Source of the DNA: Vreelandella sp031769195
GTDB taxonomy: Bacteria; Pseudomonadota; Gammaproteobacteria; Pseudomonadales; Halomonadaceae
DNA length: 64,000 bases
Reading direction: 5' to 3'
NCBI RefSeq assembly: GCF_031769195.1
Contig: NZ_JAVHNP010000004.1
Location: forward strand, 496,001 to 560,000
Positions 25,272 to 35,404 of the stretch are shown piece after piece; position 1 is the stretch's first letter; each line of letters opens with the position of its first letter. The notes beneath the pieces were generated by a model, which saw only the letters and a program-made list of their open reading frames with translations, did not search any database and was not told the origin of the DNA. Position numbers and translations under genes: made by a program.

Positions 25272-27080
25272 CTAACCAGCATCGGCAGCTTTTCGGTAGC
25301 GCCCCGAATAATCAAACAGCTTATCGCGAATTTTAAAATGACGACCCACTTTGCGACCGACCACAAAATCAGGATGGCGAAGACGCTGCTGCTCGCTGAC
25401 GACGTCGTCAGGCGTCGCTGGCTGCCACGCCGTCCCGGGTGCACGCAGGTGAGCACGCAAAAATGCAGCATAAAAAGCGCGACGCTGGGCCGAGGTTTCC
25501 AGCGCAAACCATTCGCTCAAACTGGCCCCGTCCTCATCGTAGTAGGTGACTTTTAGACGCGGCAAGCCACGGCCGTTGGTCGTCGCCTCCAACTGCATCC
25601 CACTCACTCGCAGTACTTTGGCATCTTTAAGCTTTAGCGCATCTTTAAGCTTATCGTCGGCGTCTACCAGCAGCCTCTCACAGCCGTGGCAGCGGCGGGC
25701 GGCAATATCGTTTTCAGCACCGCACTCGTCACACACTTTAAAGCGAAACCGAAAGTCACACTGGCGGCGGCGTCCGCTCTCATCCTCCATCAGCCCCTGG
25801 CAGCGGCGTCCAAAGTGCTCAATGACGAGCTCGCCGTCACGCTTGCCCCAAAACAGATTAGCGTGGCCACAGTCTGGGCAGGCCACCTGTACCGGTTCGC
25901 TGTCGCTATCGGGTTTGGGCTCGCCCACTTCGGGGGCATAAAGGTCCCAGGGGTTGCCCGCATAGTCGAGAATCAAACACTCTTCTTTCCCCGGCGAAAG
26001 ACGCAGCCCACGGCCTACCATCTGCTGATAAAGGCTAACCGATTCGGTCGGCCGTAAGATGGCAATCAGATCGACGTGGGGAGCATCAAAACCCGTGGTC
26101 AGCACCGCAACATTCACCAGATACGTCACTTGGCGCGCCTTAAAAGCGTCAATGAGCGCAGTACGTTCGGCAGAGGGCGTCGCGCCAGTGATCAGCGCCG
26201 CCTGCTCGGCGGGCAAATAGCCCATAATCTCTTCGGCATGGGCCACCGTGGCGGCAAAAATCATCACTCCTTGGCGGCCAGCAGCATGCTCAACCACCTG
26301 GGCAATAATGCCCGGCGTGGCCCGGCTACCGGCCACCACCCGATTTAGCTCCTCTTCCCGAAACAGGCCGCTGGATGAAGGCGTTAGCGCTGAGAAGTCG
26401 TATTCCTCAATGGCCATATCCAGGCGCTTGGGCGCGGCTAAAAAGCCCTGTTTGACCATCAAACGCAGCGGCTGCTCAAACACGCAGTCGGCAAAGAAGC
26501 ACGCCTCTGAGCCACGCACCATACCGTGGTGGTGGCGATGGTAAATAAAGCCTTGGCCCAAGCGAAACGGCGTCGCGGTCAGCCCTAGAATTTTCAGCTG
26601 CGGGTTTTGGCGCTGAAGATGCTCAATCACCTGTCGGTAGCTGGAATCCTCCTCCAACGACACCCGGTGGCACTCATCAATGACCAAGAGTGTGAAGCTG
26701 GCGTCGTTAAACTGCTCTAGGTTGCGCACGACCGACTGCACCGAGCCAAACACTACCTGTCGGCTGGCCTCCTTGCGCTGTAACCCCGCGCTAAAGATAT
26801 CGGCGGTCAGGCCGTAGGCCTGGTATTTTGCGTGATTTTGTTCGACCAGCTCTCGCACATGGGCCAGCACCAGCACCCGCCCACGGGCCAGCCGGGCAAG
26901 CTCGGCAATCACCAGCGACTTACCGCTGCCGGTGGGCAGCACCACCACGCCGGGGTCGCTAGTGGCGCGAAAGTGGCTGACCACTCGCTTAACGGCTTCC
27001 CGCTGGTAGGGTCGCAGCGTTGGCACGTTGGCATTAGCCAAGAAAGGCGGCCCGGAGGCCGCCTTTTCAGGATATGTCAT
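25272..27080 (-). CDS. radD: DNA repair helicase-like protein RadD
   Basis: RadD (YejH) is a superfamily-2 ATPase that supports recombination and crosslink repair with SSB and RecA in E. coli. The 602-residue protein shows LRPYQREAVKRVVSHF, Walker A PTGSGKSLVIAEL, DECH box VIDECHR, motif III LGLTATPFRLG, and motif VI QMVGRGLRLSPGKEECLILD, closely resembling E. coli RadD. The C-terminal part holds cysteine clusters (CPDCGHANLFWG, CDECGAEND, CHGC) for zinc. Lying upstream of scpA with stop and start touching (TAGATG), it may share the scpAB-rluB transcript. Confidence 0.9.
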   Translation of the reverse strand: MTYPEKAASGPPFLANANVPTLRPYQREAVKRVVSHFRATSDPGVVVLPTGSGKSLVIAELARLARGRVLVLAHVRELVEQNHAKYQAYGLTADIFSAGLQRKEASRQVVFGSVQSVVRNLEQFNDASFTLLVIDECHRVSLEEDSSYRQVIEHLQRQNPQLKILGLTATPFRLGQGFIYHRHHHGMVRGSEACFFADCVFEQPLRLMVKQGFLAAPKRLDMAIEEYDFSALTPSSSGLFREEELNRVVAGSRATPGIIAQVVEHAAGRQGVMIFAATVAHAEEIMGYLPAEQAALITGATPSAERTALIDAFKARQVTYLVNVAVLTTGFDAPHVDLIAILRPTESVSLYQQMVGRGLRLSPGKEECLILDYAGNPWDLYAPEVGEPKPDSDSEPVQVACPDCGHANLFWGKRDGELVIEHFGRRCQGLMEDESGRRRQCDFRFRFKVCDECGAENDIAARRCHGCERLLVDADDKLKDALKLKDAKVLRVSGMQLEATTNGRGLPRLKVTYYDEDGASLSEWFALETSAQRRAFYAAFLRAHLRAPGTAWQPATPDDVVSEQQRLRHPDFVVGRKVGRHFKIRDKLFDYSGRYRKAADAG

Positions 27081-27104
27081 TCATCACCTGCGTTTATGAA
27101 GGCG

Positions 27105-30100
27105 TTACCCCAGCCATACCCGCGCATTGCGGAACAGGCGCAGCCAAGCGCCATCTTCCGTCCACTCTGCAGGGCGCCAGGAGTTGGTGACCGCTCGGGT
27201 CACCCGCTCCGGGTGAGGCATCATGATCGTCACCCGACCATCCGGCGTGGTGAGGCCGGTAATACCCGACGGCGAGCCGTTGGGGTTAGACGGGTAGCGC
27301 GTGGTGACCTGGCCGTAGTTATCGATGTAACGCAGGGCAATCTGACTGTTGGACTGCATGCTGCGCAAATGAGCGGTATCACGGAATTCAGCGCGACCTT
27401 CACCATGGGCAACAGCGATGGGCAGCTTGGAGCCTTCCATGCCCGCCAGCAGAATCGAGGGGCTCTTCTCTACCCGCACCATGGCCACACGCGCTTCAAA
27501 CTGCTCTGACTCATTGCGCACAAAGGCCGGCCAGCTTTCCGCACCGGGGATCAGCGTCTTAAGCTGGGACAGCATCTGACAGCCGTTACATACGCCCAGG
27601 GAGAAGCTGTCATCACGGGTGAAGAAGGCTTCAAACTGTTCGCGGGCACGTTCGTTAAACAGCACCGATTTCGCCCAGCCGCCGCCTGCGCCTAGCACGT
27701 CGCCGTAAGAGAAGCCGCCACAGGCCACCAAGCCTTTGAACGTATCCAGAGAGACGCGCCCTTCCAGGATGTCGCTCATGTGTACATCCACCGCATCAAA
27801 GCCCGCTTTGTGGAAGGCCCAGGCCATCTCCACTTGGCCATTCACGCCCTGCTCACGCAGTACGGCCACCGCTGGCTTCGTGGTGTTGATATACGGCGCG
27901 CTGATATCGTCGTTAATATCAAAGGTCGGCGCGGCGTTGAGGCCTGGGTCACGCACGTCCAGCAGGTTATCAAACTCGTTTTTCGCGCATTCGGGGTTGT
28001 CCCGCAGCGCCTGCATACGGTAGCTGGTTTCTGCCCAGGTACGCTGCGTCAGCTGGCGTGTGGTTTCCAGCAACGGCTCTTCAAACAGCGTGACACGGAC
28101 TTGGTCGTCGTAACGCGGACGGGCAATCACGCCACAGGTTTCAATGCCTGCCATGGCGAATTGGGTCAGCACCTCTTCAGTATGCGCCCGATTGACCTGA
28201 ATCACCGCGCCCAGCTCCTCGGAGAACAGCGCGTTAAAGGCTTCTACCGGCTCATCGATCAGCCAGTCGAGTTTGATCTCAAGCCCCGCATGGCCCGCAA
28301 ACGCCATCTCCAGCAGCGTGACCAGCAGGCCACCGTCGCTGCGGTCGTGGTAAGCCAACAGCTTACCGTCGCGGTTTAAGCCCTGGATCACTTCAAAAAA
28401 CGCTTTCAGATCTTCTGGGTCGTCGACATCCGGGCACTCGTCGCCCACCTGACCATACACCTGCGCCAGCGCCGAACCGCCTAAGCGGTTCTGGCCGTTA
28501 CCCAGGTCAATCAGAATCAGGTCAGATTCGTCTTGCTCCAGGTTGATTTGCGGGGTGAGCGTCGCGAGGGCATCGGTCACCGGCGCAAAACCAGTCACCA
28601 CCAGCGACAGCGGCGAGGTAATGCTCTTCTCTTCGGCGTCGTCGCCCTCTTGCCACGCGGTACGCATGGACATGGAGTCTTTACCGACTGGAACAGCAAT
28701 ACCGAGCGCCGGGCATAGCTCCATCCCCACCGCGTGAACGGCGTCGTACAGCGCTTGATTTTCACCCGGGTGGTCGGCGGCGCTCATCCAGTTAGCGGAG
28801 AGCTTGATATCCGAGAGCTTGGCAATCGGCGCGGCAGCTAAGTTAGTAATTGCCTCTGCCACCGCCAAGCGAGCGCTGGCTGCGGGGTTAATCAGCGCCA
28901 CCGGCGGGCGCTCGCCCATGGCCATGGCTTCACCGGCATGGGTATCAAAGCTCGCCGTGGTGACCGCTACGTCGGCTACCGGCACCTGCCAGGGGCCGAC
29001 CATCTGATCACGGGCGACTTGGCCGGTAATGGAGCGGTCACCGATGGTGATCAGGAAGCTTTTCGAAGCCACGGTGGGCAGGCGCAGCACCCGATCCATC
29101 GCTTCGCGCAGGTCCAGGTTATCGAGCATGACGCCCGATAGCTCCGGTGTTTGACGCTCAAACGAGCGGGTCATCTTCGGCGGCTTGCCAAACAGCACGC
29201 TCATGGGCAGATCGACGGGCTTGGTTTCAAAATGACCGTCGCGCACTTCCAGATGATGCTCTGCCTGGGCTTCGCCCACCACCGCATAGGGACAACGCTC
29301 ACGCTTACACAGGGCGTCGAAAGTGTCGAGATCTTCAGGCGCCACGGCCAGCACGTAGCGCTCTTGGGCTTCGTTACACCAGATTTCCAGCGGGCTCATA
29401 CCCGGCTCGGCGTTGGGCACCGCGCGTAGATTAAACAAACCGCCACGGTTGCCGTCTTTCACCAGCTCCGGCAGAGCGTTAGACAGCCCGCCTGCGCCAA
29501 CATCGTGAATAAAGCGAATGGGGTTGTTGTCACCCAGCGCCCAGCAGCGGTCGATGACTTCTTGAGCACGACGCTCGATTTCAGGGTTTTCACGCTGAAC
29601 GGAAGCAAAGTCCAGGTCTGCGCTGGACTCGCCAGACGCCATACTGGATGCCGCGCCGCCGCCCAGGCCAATCAACATCGCCGGGCCACCCATCACGATC
29701 AGCTTACCGCCAACGGGGATCTCGCCTTTCTGCACGTGCTGGGCACGGATATTGCCGTAACCACCGGCAATCATAATCGGCTTGTGGTAGCCGCGACGTT
29801 CGATACCGCCTTCGCTTAACGCATCCTGCTCGTAGGTGCGGAAGTAGCCGGTCAGGTTGGGGCGGCCAAACTCGTTATTGAACGCAGCGCCACCAATCGG
29901 GCCATCCAGCATAATGTTAAGCGCGGACTGCATGCGCTCGGGCTTGCCGTAGTCGAAGGCTTCCCAAGGCTGAACAAATTCAGGAATCCGCAGGTTAGAC
30001 ACGGTAAAGCCGGATAGACCCGCCTTTGGCTTACCGCCGATACCGGTCGCGCCTTCATCACGAATCTCACCGCCGGAGCCTGTGGCCGCACCCGGGAACG

Positions 30101-31031
30101 GGGCAATGGCCGTGGGGTGGTTGTGGGTCTCCACCTTCATGAGAATGTGGATCGGCTCTTGGTGGGCATCGTAGCTGGCGCGCTCGCCCTCGGCACCGGT
30201 AAGCGGCGTGGGGAAAAAGCGCCCGCCATGGCTGCCTTTAATCACCGCCGCGTTATCGCTGTACGCAGACAGGACATTATCAGGAGACGTGGCGAAGGTG
30301 TTTTTAATCATCTTAAACAGCGAGTGGCTCTGGGCCTCACCGTCAATGATCCAATCCGCGTTGAAGATTTTATGGCGGCAGTGCTCTGAGTTCGCCTGGG
30401 CAAACATCATCAGCTCAACATCGCTTGGGTTACGGCCTAGCTCGATGAAAGCCTCTACCAAATAGTCGATTTCGTCATCTGCCAGCGCCAGCCCAAGCTC
30501 GCGGTTGGCGGTGACCAGCGCTTCACGGCCCCCGTCCAGAATATCCACGCTGCCCAGCGGCGCAGGCGTGTGATGGGCAAACAGCTTGGCGGCTTCTGCC
30601 ACGTCGGCCAGCACGTTTTCGGTCATGCGGTCGTGGAGCAGCGCGCCAATCGTCGCTAACTGATCCGCGCTGGGCGTGCCGCGCAGCCCTACTCGGTAAT
30701 CAATGCCACGCTCAATGCGGCTAATCTGGCTCAGGCCGCAGTTATGGGCGATGTCGGTTGCTTTAGAGGACCACGGTGACTGCGTGCCTAAACGCGGCAC
30801 CACCAAGAAGCGTTGAGCGTTGTCAGGGGCTGGCTGGCGCTCATAGCTGCCGTATTCGAGCAGCTGGGCGAGGCGCTGCTGAGCGGCATCATCAAGCTCT
30901 TCGTGGTGGTCAATGAAGTGGACGTAATGGGCGGACAGCGCCTCCACCTCCGGAACACGTTCACGCAACACCGTTAACAGCCGTTCATGGCGGAAGGCAG
31001 AAAGGGCGGGTGCGCCTCGCAGTTCGAGCAT
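27105..31031 (-). CDS. purL: phosphoribosylformylglycinamidine synthase
   Basis: PurL converts FGAR to FGAM in purine synthesis with glutamine and ATP. The 1308-residue protein is the large single-chain form: N-terminal PurS-like domain, FGAM synthetase halves (MMFAQANSEHCRHKIFNADW; KVETHNHPTAIAPFPGAATG; AVPVGKDSMSMR), and a C-terminal class-I glutamine amidotransferase with the nucleophile in FSLGVCNGCQMLSQL and the His-x-Glu in MMPHPERVTRA. Length agrees with E. coli (1295). The ATG at 31031 has GAGG nine bases upstream. Confidence 0.97.
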   Translation of the reverse strand: MLELRGAPALSAFRHERLLTVLRERVPEVEALSAHYVHFIDHHEELDDAAQQRLAQLLEYGSYERQPAPDNAQRFLVVPRLGTQSPWSSKATDIAHNCGLSQISRIERGIDYRVGLRGTPSADQLATIGALLHDRMTENVLADVAEAAKLFAHHTPAPLGSVDILDGGREALVTANRELGLALADDEIDYLVEAFIELGRNPSDVELMMFAQANSEHCRHKIFNADWIIDGEAQSHSLFKMIKNTFATSPDNVLSAYSDNAAVIKGSHGGRFFPTPLTGAEGERASYDAHQEPIHILMKVETHNHPTAIAPFPGAATGSGGEIRDEGATGIGGKPKAGLSGFTVSNLRIPEFVQPWEAFDYGKPERMQSALNIMLDGPIGGAAFNNEFGRPNLTGYFRTYEQDALSEGGIERRGYHKPIMIAGGYGNIRAQHVQKGEIPVGGKLIVMGGPAMLIGLGGGAASSMASGESSADLDFASVQRENPEIERRAQEVIDRCWALGDNNPIRFIHDVGAGGLSNALPELVKDGNRGGLFNLRAVPNAEPGMSPLEIWCNEAQERYVLAVAPEDLDTFDALCKRERCPYAVVGEAQAEHHLEVRDGHFETKPVDLPMSVLFGKPPKMTRSFERQTPELSGVMLDNLDLREAMDRVLRLPTVASKSFLITIGDRSITGQVARDQMVGPWQVPVADVAVTTASFDTHAGEAMAMGERPPVALINPAASARLAVAEAITNLAAAPIAKLSDIKLSANWMSAADHPGENQALYDAVHAVGMELCPALGIAVPVGKDSMSMRTAWQEGDDAEEKSITSPLSLVVTGFAPVTDALATLTPQINLEQDESDLILIDLGNGQNRLGGSALAQVYGQVGDECPDVDDPEDLKAFFEVIQGLNRDGKLLAYHDRSDGGLLVTLLEMAFAGHAGLEIKLDWLIDEPVEAFNALFSEELGAVIQVNRAHTEEVLTQFAMAGIETCGVIARPRYDDQVRVTLFEEPLLETTRQLTQRTWAETSYRMQALRDNPECAKNEFDNLLDVRDPGLNAAPTFDINDDISAPYINTTKPAVAVLREQGVNGQVEMAWAFHKAGFDAVDVHMSDILEGRVSLDTFKGLVACGGFSYGDVLGAGGGWAKSVLFNERAREQFEAFFTRDDSFSLGVCNGCQMLSQLKTLIPGAESWPAFVRNESEQFEARVAMVRVEKSPSILLAGMEGSKLPIAVAHGEGRAEFRDTAHLRSMQSNSQIALRYIDNYGQVTTRYPSNPNGSPSGITGLTTPDGRVTIMMPHPERVTRAVTNSWRPAEWTEDGAWLRLFRNARVWLG

Positions 31032-31196
31032 ATCTGGGAGCCTCTAAAGCAGGAAGAGTTCGAGCAGGAAATCACCGGGCCGCTATGCGGCAATCCCGCT
31101 ATGATACTGGAAAGCGACGCCCACACGAAATCAACAAGGTGACAGCGTCTGGCAGGCTGGGTATCGTGGCAGACTGTTCCATGTTGACAAGCCCCC

Positions 31197-32663
31197 ATGC
31201 CGACATCGATTTACCAGCACGTTAATCTCTATTACCGCGTCTATTTAGCGATGATCGCGACACTTTTGCTTATTTTAGTGCCGCGCAGCGCGTCTATTCC
31301 TAACGGTGAACATCTCGCGCAGATTAGCGCAAAAGAGTTCATTACGATCCATACTCGCAATACGCCCACCACCTATTACGAAGGCCGCCAAGGGCCGACC
31401 GGTTTCGAATACGAGCTGATGCATCGCTTTGCCGACTACCTGGGCGTGAGCCTCAACCTAAACGCGAGCCACCACCCGGAAAGCGTGCTGCCCGCCGTGC
31501 GCGAACAGGGTGACCTGGGCGCCGCCGCCCTGCCGCTGCTGGCCGACTCCCCAGGCATTCACTACACCCGCTCCATTATCCAAATGCAGCCGCTCGTGGT
31601 GTACCGCCGCGGGCTGAACGGCATTGATACGCCGGAAGACCTTGTGGGTCTGGAGCTTGGCACGCTGAGCGAGGCAGGCACCAGCCAAGCATTGGTTGTT
31701 CTGCAGCGTGAGCACCCTACTCTCACCTGGAAAGAGTCCCACGAGCTTGAAGTAGCGGAGCTGCTGGCTCGGGTTGAGGATGGCACGCTGGATGCCGCGA
31801 TTATTTTTGATCATCAATTTCGCTTAAACCGGCTATTTTTTCCTAATGTTGAACGCGGTTTCTTCCTGGGTGAACCGCTCTCTCTGGCCTGGGCAGTGCC
31901 CAGCGGGCGCGGCTTAGGGCTTTTAGACGCTGCCAACCAGTTTCTGCAGGAGCTACAGGAGAACGGCACGCTAGAGCGCCTAGTCAGCCGCTATTTTGGC
32001 CACGATGACTACCTGGAATACGTGGGAACGCGTACGTTTCTTGCTCACCTTGACGAGCGCCTGCCGGACTACACCGAGCTGTTTAAACAGGCCGCCCGCG
32101 ATACCAGCTTTGACTGGAAGCTATTAGCCGCAGTGGGTTATCAGGAGTCCCATTGGAACCCTGACGCTGTCTCCCCCACCGGGGTGCGCGGCTTAATGAT
32201 GCTGACCAACCCCACGGCTAGCGAAATGGGCGTGGCCGACCGCACCGACGCGGCACAAAGCATTGATGGCGGCGCGCGTTATCTACGCAGCATCAAAGAC
32301 CGCCTACCGGACAGCATCACCGGCGATGACCGCCTCTTTATGGCCATGGCCGCGTATAACGTCGGCCTTGGGCATCTTTACGATGCGCGCAAGATTGCCG
32401 AAATGCGCGGCGGCAACCCCGACAGCTGGCAGGATGTTCGCGCCGCGCTGCCCCTGTTACAGCAGCGCGAATGGCATAGCCAAACCCGCCATGGCTACGC
32501 CCGTGGCGGCGAGCCGGTGATCTATGTGCGCAACATCCGCCGCTATTACGAAATGATTGAGTACGTGGAGCGCAGCCGCCAACAGTTCTTCCAACTAGAG
32601 CAAGCGGCCACCAGCGAGGAGCCACTACTGCTGTTCGACATCGTGCCGCCTATCGATCAGTAG
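31197..32663 (+). CDS. mltF: membrane-bound lytic murein transglycosylase F
   Basis: MltF cleaves peptidoglycan to anhydro-muropeptides. The 488-residue product has an N-terminal hydrophobic segment (YLAMIATLLLILVP), a family-3 solute-binding-type regulatory domain (about 40-270, with TPTTYYEGRQGPTGFEYELM), and a C-terminal lysozyme-like domain with the catalytic Glu in AAVGYQESHWNPDAVSPTGVRG followed by MAAYNVGLGHL. Length and order fit MltF (518 in E. coli). The start is unclear: ATG at 31197 or ATG at 31251, neither with a strong ribosome site. Divergent from purL, as E. coli mltF lies beside purL. Confidence 0.93.
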   Translation: MPTSIYQHVNLYYRVYLAMIATLLLILVPRSASIPNGEHLAQISAKEFITIHTRNTPTTYYEGRQGPTGFEYELMHRFADYLGVSLNLNASHHPESVLPAVREQGDLGAAALPLLADSPGIHYTRSIIQMQPLVVYRRGLNGIDTPEDLVGLELGTLSEAGTSQALVVLQREHPTLTWKESHELEVAELLARVEDGTLDAAIIFDHQFRLNRLFFPNVERGFFLGEPLSLAWAVPSGRGLGLLDAANQFLQELQENGTLERLVSRYFGHDDYLEYVGTRTFLAHLDERLPDYTELFKQAARDTSFDWKLLAAVGYQESHWNPDAVSPTGVRGLMMLTNPTASEMGVADRTDAAQSIDGGARYLRSIKDRLPDSITGDDRLFMAMAAYNVGLGHLYDARKIAEMRGGNPDSWQDVRAALPLLQQREWHSQTRHGYARGGEPVIYVRNIRRYYEMIEYVERSRQQFFQLEQAATSEEPLLLFDIVPPIDQ

Positions 32664-32675
32664 CACGCTCCGACG

Positions 32676-33131
32676 CTAGCGTTTTTCAGCAAAAAACTGC
32701 TTGAGCAGCTTTTTAGCCGGAGCAGCCAGCACGCCGCCGGTTACCGCGATGTGATGGTTAAACCAGGGCTGGGCAAGCAGGTTCGCTTTGGATTCCACCA
32801 TGCCGGTGCGCGGCTCGGCCGCGCCGTATACCAGCCGGGCAATACGGGCATGCACCATGGTGCCTGCGCACATCATGCAGGGCTCTAAGGTGACAAACAG
32901 CGTGCAGCCTTCTAAGCGGTAGTTACCCAGCCGCTGCCCCGCTTCTCGCAGGGCACGTACTTCGGCGTGCCCGCTGGGGTCGCAGCTTGCCAGCGGCGCA
33001 TTATGCCCAACGCCCACTACCTCGCCTTGAGCATCCACCACCACGGCGCCCACCGGCACTTCGCCAGCGGCAAACGCCAAGTGCGCTTGGTCGAGGGCGC
33101 GGTGCATGTAAAATTCATCGCTGCGTAACAA
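32676..33131 (-). CDS. tadA: tRNA-specific adenosine deaminase
   Basis: TadA deaminates A34 of tRNA-Arg(ACG) to inosine. The 151-residue protein has the deaminase zinc motif PSGHAEVRALREA with catalytic Glu, and PCMMCAGTMVHARI. A TTG start at 33131 is chosen: GGAG lies six bases upstream and the resulting N-terminus (DEFYMHRALDQAHLA) aligns with the first helix of E. coli TadA, which an ATG start at 33107 would cut. Adjacent mltF, tadA and purL repeat the order in E. coli. Confidence 0.95.
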   Translation of the reverse strand: MLRSDEFYMHRALDQAHLAFAAGEVPVGAVVVDAQGEVVGVGHNAPLASCDPSGHAEVRALREAGQRLGNYRLEGCTLFVTLEPCMMCAGTMVHARIARLVYGAAEPRTGMVESKANLLAQPWFNHHIAVTGGVLAAPAKKLLKQFFAEKR

Positions 33132-33239
33132 GGCAAACTCCGCTAAGGTAGCAAAACGATCGTTTTAATAGCGTGATGGCCGCACTGGGTGCGTTTGCAA
33201 TCATCGGCGGGAAAACAGACAGCACCAAGGATACAGAGA

Positions 33240-34061
33240 ATGAACGATGCGCTGAAGTCACTGGTCAACTTGTTAGAGCTTGAACCCCTTGAAGAGACGC
33301 TATTTCGCGGCCAAAGCCAGGACTTGGGCTTTCCCCAACTGTATGGCGGTCAGGTACTGGGCCAGGCGCTTGCCGCGGCGGCGCGCACGGTTCCCGATGA
33401 GCGACGCCCGCACTCGCAGCACGGCTACTTTTTGCGCCCTGGCGACCCGCACCGCCCGGTGGTGTACCAGGTGGATACCATCCGCGACGGCGGCAGTTTC
33501 ACCACTCGCCGCGTCACGGCAATTCAGAAAGGTCGGCCGATCTTCTTTTGCAGCGCCTCTTTCCAAAGCGCTGAGGAGAGCATTAGCCACCAGCGCGCCA
33601 TGCCTAATGTGCCCACGCCAGAAGCGCTCATCGAAAGTGGTGATGCTAAACACGCGCGCTTTCCTGGTCATCCCATCGAGTTTTTACACTTAAACGATAA
33701 CCCAGACCCCGCTTCCCCAGCGGGCCAGTGCCTGTGGTTCCGGTTTGCCGGTGGCCCGCTGCCGGATGACCCGGCACTGCACCGTCACCTGCTCTCTTAT
33801 GCGTCCGATTTCAATCTGCTGACCACTGGGCTGATTCCTCACGGTATTAAGTACACGGACCCTAAACTGCGCATCGCCAGTCTCGATCATGCGATTTGGC
33901 TGCACGAAGATACGCGCCTGGATGAGTGGTTGCTGTACGCCATTGACTCCCCCTGGACCGGCGCTGCACGGGGATTAGCCCGTGGCCATATCTATCGCCG
34001 CGACGGGCGCTTAGTCGCCTCCACGGCGCAAGAGGGGCTGGTGCGTTACCCGCAGCCTTAA
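33240..34061 (+). CDS. tesB: acyl-CoA thioesterase II
   Basis: TesB hydrolyses medium- and long-chain acyl-CoA. The 273-residue protein is a double-hotdog enzyme: N-terminal RGQSQDLGFPQLYGGQVLGQ, middle SFTTRRVTAIQKGRPIFFCSASFQ, and the C-terminal catalytic region with Asp in ASLDHAIWLHED, Ser in YAIDSPW, and Gln in STAQEGLVR. Length approximates E. coli TesB (286). The ATG at 33240 follows AAGGA by eight bases; the frame extends 17 codons upstream without homology. Confidence 0.93.
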   Translation: MNDALKSLVNLLELEPLEETLFRGQSQDLGFPQLYGGQVLGQALAAAARTVPDERRPHSQHGYFLRPGDPHRPVVYQVDTIRDGGSFTTRRVTAIQKGRPIFFCSASFQSAEESISHQRAMPNVPTPEALIESGDAKHARFPGHPIEFLHLNDNPDPASPAGQCLWFRFAGGPLPDDPALHRHLLSYASDFNLLTTGLIPHGIKYTDPKLRIASLDHAIWLHEDTRLDEWLLYAIDSPWTGAARGLARGHIYRRDGRLVASTAQEGLVRYPQP

Positions 34062-34068
34062 GCGATAA

Positions 34069-34100
34069 AAACGCCAACGCCCGCAGTCAGCGGGCGTTGG
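34069..34100 (-). terminator. terminator of the malic enzyme gene (also after tesB)
   Basis: CCAACGCCCGC / GCGGGCGTTGG is a perfect 11-base stem with a five-base loop. On the minus strand it is followed by CG and TTTTT, the layout of an intrinsic terminator for the malic enzyme gene, and it also separates convergent tesB. Confidence 0.8.
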
Positions 34101-34132
34101 TGATGTCGTTCTGAACTAAGCGGCCTTTTTAA

Positions 34133-35404
34133 TTACCCACCATACACATCATTAATGGTTTTCAGCGGGTAGTGGGCCGGGTACGGCTTGCGCGCTACGC
34201 CGGAGTCTACCGCAGCCTGAGCGACGGCAGATGACACGCGTGCCAGCAGGCGAATATCAACCGGGGTGGGGATGATGTATTCGCGGCCAAAGCTCATCTC
34301 AGTACGCTCGTAGGCGTTCAACACTTCCTGAGGCACCGGCTCGCGGGCTAGGTCTTTCAGGGCATGAACAGCGGCCAGTTTCATGGCTTCGTTAATGCGC
34401 GTTGCACGTACGTCCAGCGCACCACGGAAGATGAACGGGAAGCCCAGCACGTTGTTCACCTGATTGGGGAAGTCCGAGCGGCCGGTGGCCATAATCACAT
34501 CCGGGCGGGCTTCGCGGGCAACGTCTGGGTGGATTTCAGGGTCTGGGTTAGTGCAGGCGAAAATTACCGGATCAGCGGCCATTTTCTTAACCTGATCTGC
34601 AGAGAGCAGGCCTGGGCCAGAAAGGCCAATAAACACGTCCGCGCCGTCGATGGCATCGTCTAAGGTGCGCATGTCGGTATCACGGGCGAATTCGGCTTTG
34701 TATTCGTTGATGCCATCGCGGTCGGTGTGAATGACGCCACGACGGTCCAGCATGACCAGATTCTCTTTCTGGGCACCACAGGAAATCAACAGGCGCATAC
34801 AGGCAATGGCGGCGGCTCCCGCGCCCATGCAGACGATTTTCACGTCTTCAATGCGCTTGCCTGCGATATCCAGTGCGTTAAGCATACCGGCGGCGGTCAC
34901 AATGGCCGTGCCGTGCTGGTCATCGTGGAAAACAGGAATGCTGCAGCGCTCAATCAACGCTTTTTCGATCTCAAAGCACTCAGGGGCTTTGATATCTTCA
35001 AGGTTAATGCCACCCCAGGTATCCGCAATGCGGGCAACGGTGTCGATAAAGGCTTGCGGGCTTTCGGCGTCTACTTCGATATCCACCGAGTTAATGCCCG
35101 CAAAGCACTTAAACAACACGCCTTTACCTTCCATAACGGGCTTGCTGGCCAATGGTCCTAGATTCCCCAGGCCCAAAATAGCGCTGCCGTCAGAAATGAC
35201 GGCTACCAAGTTACCCTTGCCGGTATAACGGTACGCATTTTCCGCTTCGCAGGCGATTTCGCGAACCGGTTCAGCAACGCCCGGGCTATACGCCAATGCC
35301 AAATCCCGTGCGGTTGCGGTGGGCTTGGTCAACTCCACTGAAAGCTTACCGGGAATCGGTTTCGCGTGATAATCCAAAGCTGCCTGCTTATTTGCATCCG
35401 TCAT
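34133..35404 (-). CDS. maeB: malic enzyme (MaeB-type, without phosphotransacetylase domain)
   Basis: The enzyme oxidatively decarboxylates malate to pyruvate with NAD(P). The 423-residue product aligns through its length with the malic-enzyme half of MaeB: AALDYHAKPIPGKL, LALAYSPGVAEPVREI, GLGNLGPLASKPVMEGKG, INLEDIKAPECFEIE, VFHDDQHGTAIV, a nucleotide-binding CMGAGAAAIACMRLL and GRSDFPNQVNNVLGFPFIFRG. The phosphotransacetylase-like domain that makes E. coli MaeB 759 residues is absent. Cofactor preference cannot be read reliably. The long gap upstream carries two DnaA-box-like sites and a palindrome. Confidence 0.93.
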   Translation of the reverse strand: MTDANKQAALDYHAKPIPGKLSVELTKPTATARDLALAYSPGVAEPVREIACEAENAYRYTGKGNLVAVISDGSAILGLGNLGPLASKPVMEGKGVLFKCFAGINSVDIEVDAESPQAFIDTVARIADTWGGINLEDIKAPECFEIEKALIERCSIPVFHDDQHGTAIVTAAGMLNALDIAGKRIEDVKIVCMGAGAAAIACMRLLISCGAQKENLVMLDRRGVIHTDRDGINEYKAEFARDTDMRTLDDAIDGADVFIGLSGPGLLSADQVKKMAADPVIFACTNPDPEIHPDVAREARPDVIMATGRSDFPNQVNNVLGFPFIFRGALDVRATRINEAMKLAAVHALKDLAREPVPQEVLNAYERTEMSFGREYIIPTPVDIRLLARVSSAVAQAAVDSGVARKPYPAHYPLKTINDVYGG

